In this document: one piece after another, positions 60,617 to 64,000 of the stretch | Numbering within the stretch: position 1 is the first letter of the stretch | Layout of the letters: each line of letters starts with the position of its first letter | NCBI RefSeq assembly: GCF_001547895.1 | Contig: NZ_AP014627.1 | Coordinates: forward strand, 6,264,001 to 6,328,000 | DNA from: Pseudomonas sp. Os17 | Lineage (GTDB): Bacteria; Pseudomonadota; Gammaproteobacteria; Pseudomonadales; Pseudomonadaceae | Direction of reading: 5' to 3' | Length of the DNA stretch: 64,000 bases | Made by a program: the position numbers and the translations under genes | Notes under the pieces: generated by a model | What the model saw: the letters and a program-made list of their open reading frames with translations, nothing else | What the model was told of the DNA's origin: nothing | Database searches by the model: none

Positions 60617-62485
60617 TCACAGGGTCTTCATGTACTCGATCAGTTGCCACTTCTGCTGCTCTGAAAGCTGCGTGCCATACAGGTGGCCGCTGTTGCTGTT
60701 GCCCTCCAGGTGGGTGTCGTACTTGAAGGAGCCCGGGCCCTGCAGCGTCGGGCCGCTGGTGACAAAGCCGACCTTCTGCGGGTCATACACATCCGAGCCG
60801 GTGTAGAACACCTGGGGCCGTAATTGCGGGGCCTGCAACAGGTCCCAGAGGCTGGGCACCGAGCCGTTGTGCAGGTACGGCGCGCGCAGCCAGACGCCGT
60901 CGGTGGGGGTGTTGCTGTAGCTCTGGGTCTTGCGATAGGCGCCAAAGTCGAACGGCGGCTTCTTGAAGCCGTGGAAGGCCTGGACCAGCCCGGTGGTGAA
61001 GGAATCCAGGCGATGGGGATCGGTGCCCAGCGCCTGGATATTGGTGGTGACCTGGCCGGTGTCGGCCTTGCCGAAATCATGGCAACCGGCGCAGTTGGCT
61101 TCCCACAGCGGCTTGCCCTGGGCCACCTTGGCCTGATCGAGGGCGAACGGCCAGGCCGGCGGCTTGTGCCCCAGCAACCAGTTGGTGACCCGGTTGAAGC
61201 TCTCGGGCAGCACCGATTGCGGGGTCGCGCCCACGGCCATCGCCGCCGCGTAGTTGCGCTCGCGGATCTGGTTGTTGTTGCCGTCCCAGTGCAGGTACAT
61301 CGACTCCCGGGGCTTCTGGTTCCAGATCTGCGGCAGGTCCACGGTGCCGATGGTGGAGTCGTCGGGGAAACCGAACACCACCATCTTGGTCGGGTTGAAG
61401 GTGTCGGTACGCCCCGGCCCTTGCGGCGGCCGCAACTTCTGCCAGGCGTAGGCCTGCTTCTGCTTGAGCAGCGCGCTCCTGGCCATGGGCATGATCAGGT
61501 AGCGGTTGTACAGGCGCTCGATGAAGCCCAGCTGGAACTTGGCGTTGATCGCGTCCATCAGCGCATCCACGGTGAATTTCGGATCGCTGGCGCAATCGTA
61601 GGCAAACCACTGGAAGGCCTGGAGCTGCATCAGGTTGGCCGGCGCCGTGGGCACCACCTGGGACACATCGCCGGCGCTGGCGCGGTAGGCACCGGTGTGG
61701 CACAGGGCGCAGTTGGGCTCCACCGTGGGGTAGCCGAGCTGCCGCTTGGCCATGCCCACCGGCAGGTCCCGGCCGTTCTCGTAGAGGAAGCCGAAGACTT
61801 CGTAGCCGCCGGGCCGGGGCAGTTTTTCCGGGCACATCTGTGGCAGCACGGCGAACAGGTAGTAGGGAATCCGCGCCTCGATGCCCAGGCCGATGGCGGC
61901 GTACTTGAAGTGGTCCTCGTCGGAGGCTTCCACCGGCTGCGGCACCTCGCGCAGCATGTTGACCCATGTCTGGTAGCCAACAAACCCCAGCACCAGCAGC
62001 GTCACCAGGGCGCCGACACGAAAGCTGTGGCGCGCCCAGCAGGCGGCCCAGTGTTCACGCAAGGCCTGCAGCCCGGCACAGAGCAGGGCCCAGGGCCGAT
62101 TGGCCGGGGCACTGCCCAGGTACAGCAGGAGGCCGAGCACCAGGAACATGCCGAGGTCGCCCATCAGCATGGGCACGAACACCTGGGACTGGTTGCTGGT
62201 ATTGATCAGGTAGATCCAGAACGCCACGGCGATCAGCCGCGACAGCACGCACAGCCAGGAATGCACCACGAAACGCGGAGCGTTGCAGCCCGAAGGCATG
62301 TAGAACAGGCTGATGCCCACCAGCAGCATGCCGGTGTTTTCCAGCCAGGGATCGGACAGCACCGGCGGCAGGCCGACCACCGCGGTCAGCAGCGCCGGGG
62401 CAAACAGCGCCGGCAGGGCGAACACCATGTTCATGGCGATGCCCAGCCAGATGAAGCGTTGGAACCAGCGGATATAAGCGTTCAT
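60617..62485 (-). CDS. Membrane-anchored di-haem cytochrome c
   Basis: A 622-residue protein. Residues 1-130 contain four hydrophobic segments (WLGIAMNMVFALPALFAPAL, then LENTGMLLVGISLFYM and others) in a DoxX-like layout, and a further helix lies near residue 175. The large periplasmic part has two haem c motifs, CALCHTG (near residue 298) and CAGCHDFGKAD (near 490), as in cytochrome c peroxidase/MauG-like or quinol-linked electron carriers. The C-terminal APYLHNGSVPSLWDLL is typical of the di-haem peroxidase superfamily. ATG 62485 follows GGAAGG. It probably accepts electrons from the oxidoreductase encoded upstream. Confidence 0.85.
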   Translation of the reverse strand: MNAYIRWFQRFIWLGIAMNMVFALPALFAPALLTAVVGLPPVLSDPWLENTGMLLVGISLFYMPSGCNAPRFVVHSWLCVLSRLIAVAFWIYLINTSNQSQVFVPMLMGDLGMFLVLGLLLYLGSAPANRPWALLCAGLQALREHWAACWARHSFRVGALVTLLVLGFVGYQTWVNMLREVPQPVEASDEDHFKYAAIGLGIEARIPYYLFAVLPQMCPEKLPRPGGYEVFGFLYENGRDLPVGMAKRQLGYPTVEPNCALCHTGAYRASAGDVSQVVPTAPANLMQLQAFQWFAYDCASDPKFTVDALMDAINAKFQLGFIERLYNRYLIMPMARSALLKQKQAYAWQKLRPPQGPGRTDTFNPTKMVVFGFPDDSTIGTVDLPQIWNQKPRESMYLHWDGNNNQIRERNYAAAMAVGATPQSVLPESFNRVTNWLLGHKPPAWPFALDQAKVAQGKPLWEANCAGCHDFGKADTGQVTTNIQALGTDPHRLDSFTTGLVQAFHGFKKPPFDFGAYRKTQSYSNTPTDGVWLRAPYLHNGSVPSLWDLLQAPQLRPQVFYTGSDVYDPQKVGFVTSGPTLQGPGSFKYDTHLEGNSNSGHLYGTQLSEQQKWQLIEYMKTL

Positions 62486-62614
62486 CTCAACCTTCCCTGC
62501 ATCCATGTGTAGCGGCCGCCGCAGCCTGCACTCGACCTCGAAGCGTGCTTGCTGCGCTGCCTGTTCCCTGACCTGGCCCAAGCCCGCGGCAACCGCGCCG
62601 CGGGCCGGCCAGGG

Positions 62615-64000
62615 TCAGCCCCGGGCGGTCTTGTCCAGGTGCGCAAGGATCAGCGGGTACACATCCACCACCGCGTTCTTGCCGAAAATGCAGTCGATGT
62701 GCCCATAACCCGGCACCACATGGCGGCTGAACAGCTCGGGGCCATGCAGCTGGCACAGGCGCTCGTAGGTCTTCTGCGTGCTTTGCGGCAGGTAGCACTG
62801 GTTGTCGGCGCCGCTGATGAAGCAGATGGGCAACTTCAGCCGGTCGAAATGCGGCATGTAGACGTCGCGCCCCTTGAAGTCCACCAGGTGGCCCTTGCGA
62901 CAGATCAGCGCCAGATGCTCGAAGGTTTCGATGTTGGATGCGCCGAACAGCTCGTGCAGGTTGTCGTGCAGGGTCTGGTTGAGGGTGTCGTGGCGGTACA
63001 GCGAGGCGTACATGAAGGTGATGCGGTGGCACACCGGGTTGGTGCAGTAACCCTGGGCTTCAAGCCGGGCATAGCCGTTGAGGGCCGTGTCGTAGAGCTT
63101 GTTGAACCAGCTTTCCTTGCTGTCGGCATAGGCCGTCAGCGACTTGATGCCGATGGCGTCGAGCATGCCCGGCAGGTGCAACCCGGCCTTGATCCCGGTG
63201 GCGGCGGCCACCACGGTGTCGGCGGCGATCTGCGAGCAGACCACCGAACGCACGTCCTGCAGGCCCGCCAGCAGCGACATGAAGAAGGTCGTGGCGCCAT
63301 AGCAATGCACCACGCATTGCACGTCCCGGGCCCCGGTCGCCTGCTTGATCTGGCCGATGGCGGCCTTGAAATCGTAGGCGGCGATCTGGTCGCCATTGCA
63401 TTCCTGCTTGCTCGCCGGCAGCAGGATGCTGACCCGGAAATCCAGGAGCCAGACGTCATAGTCGTGCTTGCACAGGTACTCCAGCAGGTTGGTCTGGATG
63501 GTGTCGGTGGAGAAGATGTTGGAGCCCACGCCCAGCCCGTGCACCAGCATCACCGGGCCCTTGCTGCCGGCCTGATAACGGGTCAGGCGCAGGTGCACAT
63601 GGTCCTCGGTCTGGAAGAAATGCACGGTCGGCACCGGCGCGTCCAGGGGGCGTTTCAGCCGGGGCGGCGCATCGGGGTTGAAGTAGATGTCCCCGGCGAA
63701 GACCCCGCCGTAGCTCTCCCAGAGAATCCCGGCGAAAAACTTGCCAAAGCGCGCCAGGGCCTCGATGCGCTCGCGTTCGTTGCGCGCGTTGAGCACCTTC
63801 ATGGTGGTCATCTGCCGGGCGAAGTCCGCCGGCAGGATGTGCATCACCCCGCTGCCCAGCACCGGAGCGTTCTTGTCCCGGCCGCGGTACAGGGTCACGT
63901 AGAGGGTGCTGGTGTCGGGCCAGATGTTCAGCACGCCGTGATCCTCGGGCACGGTCTTGAAGGCGCTGAAGAAATACTCACTGCCGTCCTCGGCACTCAG
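62615..64000 (-). CDS. Alpha/beta hydrolase domain of a larger protein, N-terminus beyond window
   Basis: The frame is open to base 64000, so only the last 461 residues are seen. The first visible part (SEYFFSAFKTVPEDHGVLNI, then TSTLYVTLYRGRDKNAPVLG) looks like the end of a GMC/cholesterol-oxidase-type catalytic domain. From about residue 140 there is an alpha/beta hydrolase: oxyanion VHGLGVGSN, nucleophile elbow VVHCYGATTF with Cys where Ser is normal, acid in ISGADNQCYLP, His in VPGYGHIDCIFG. Such fused oxidoreductase-hydrolases are known in pseudomonads; the substrate (perhaps a sterol-like or long alcohol) is a guess. It leads the cluster with the cytochrome and phosphoesterase. Confidence 0.8.
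   Translation of the reverse strand: MSAEDGSEYFFSAFKTVPEDHGVLNIWPDTSTLYVTLYRGRDKNAPVLGSGVMHILPADFARQMTTMKVLNARNERERIEALARFGKFFAGILWESYGGVFAGDIYFNPDAPPRLKRPLDAPVPTVHFFQTEDHVHLRLTRYQAGSKGPVMLVHGLGVGSNIFSTDTIQTNLLEYLCKHDYDVWLLDFRVSILLPASKQECNGDQIAAYDFKAAIGQIKQATGARDVQCVVHCYGATTFFMSLLAGLQDVRSVVCSQIAADTVVAAATGIKAGLHLPGMLDAIGIKSLTAYADSKESWFNKLYDTALNGYARLEAQGYCTNPVCHRITFMYASLYRHDTLNQTLHDNLHELFGASNIETFEHLALICRKGHLVDFKGRDVYMPHFDRLKLPICFISGADNQCYLPQSTQKTYERLCQLHGPELFSRHVVPGYGHIDCIFGKNAVVDVYPLILAHLDKTARG

Overview
The window is a stretch of chromosome from a fluorescent pseudomonad, most likely the Pseudomonas protegens/chlororaphis/fluorescens group. Three things suggest this: high GC with strong GC bias at third codon positions; REP elements of the type GTAGGAGC-N-GGCTTGCC-N-GCGA in many intergenic gaps; and gene neighbourhoods familiar from Pseudomonas (bioBFHCD-comF, creBCD, yjfLMC-like, glyA-soxBDAG-purU-fdhA beside gbcAB). 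I see no prophage, integron, CRISPR array, tRNA or rRNA. The species is an inference from gene content, not from a search.

Layout. 1-5 kb: two paralogous acyl-CoA dehydrogenases (the first cut by the left edge) on either side of a membrane diguanylate cyclase. 5.2-11 kb: a small unknown gene, the biotin operon bioBFHCD and a divergent comF, with a probable BirA operator between them that runs into the comF coding sequence. 11-17 kb: modE, a Tat-exported PhoX phosphatase behind a possible Pho box, srkA, rarD and an ACT-domain regulator. 17-23 kb: glcB, a single-domain response regulator, and a cNMP/CBS/DUF294 protein paired with a DEDDh exonuclease. 23-29 kb: a complete cell-surface-signalling iron uptake unit (ECF sigma, FecR, STN-type TonB receptor, PepSY membrane protein) behind a Fur-like site. 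29-34 kb: a GST, creBCD with a tiny coupled ORF, and a retropepsin-like protein. 34-38 kb: a 7-bp repeat array, an acyltransferase, and a DUF350/DUF1190/glutathionylspermidine-synthase-like trio. 38-42 kb: a DUF2780 protein, a second ECF sigma/anti-sigma pair whose likely start codon is AUC, a RelB/YafQ toxin-antitoxin pair, and a DUF3077 gene behind a highly structured leader.

42-59 kb holds most of the route from glycine betaine to serine. GbcAB removes the first methyl group. Dimethylglycine demethylase is not in the window. SoxBDAG oxidises sarcosine, GlyA turns glycine plus methylene-THF into serine, PurU releases formate from formyl-THF, FdhA oxidises formaldehyde, and a threonine aldolase sits alongside. 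59-64 kb is a less familiar three-gene cluster: the C-terminal part of a large protein ending in an alpha/beta hydrolase with a Cys at the nucleophile position, a membrane di-haem cytochrome c, and a purple-acid-phosphatase-like metallophosphoesterase.

The best leads for something undescribed are the structured leader of the DUF3077 gene (41471-41667), the hydrolase/cytochrome/phosphoesterase cluster at the right edge, and a 147/148-bp terminal-inverted-repeat element present in two opposite copies around the gbc block.
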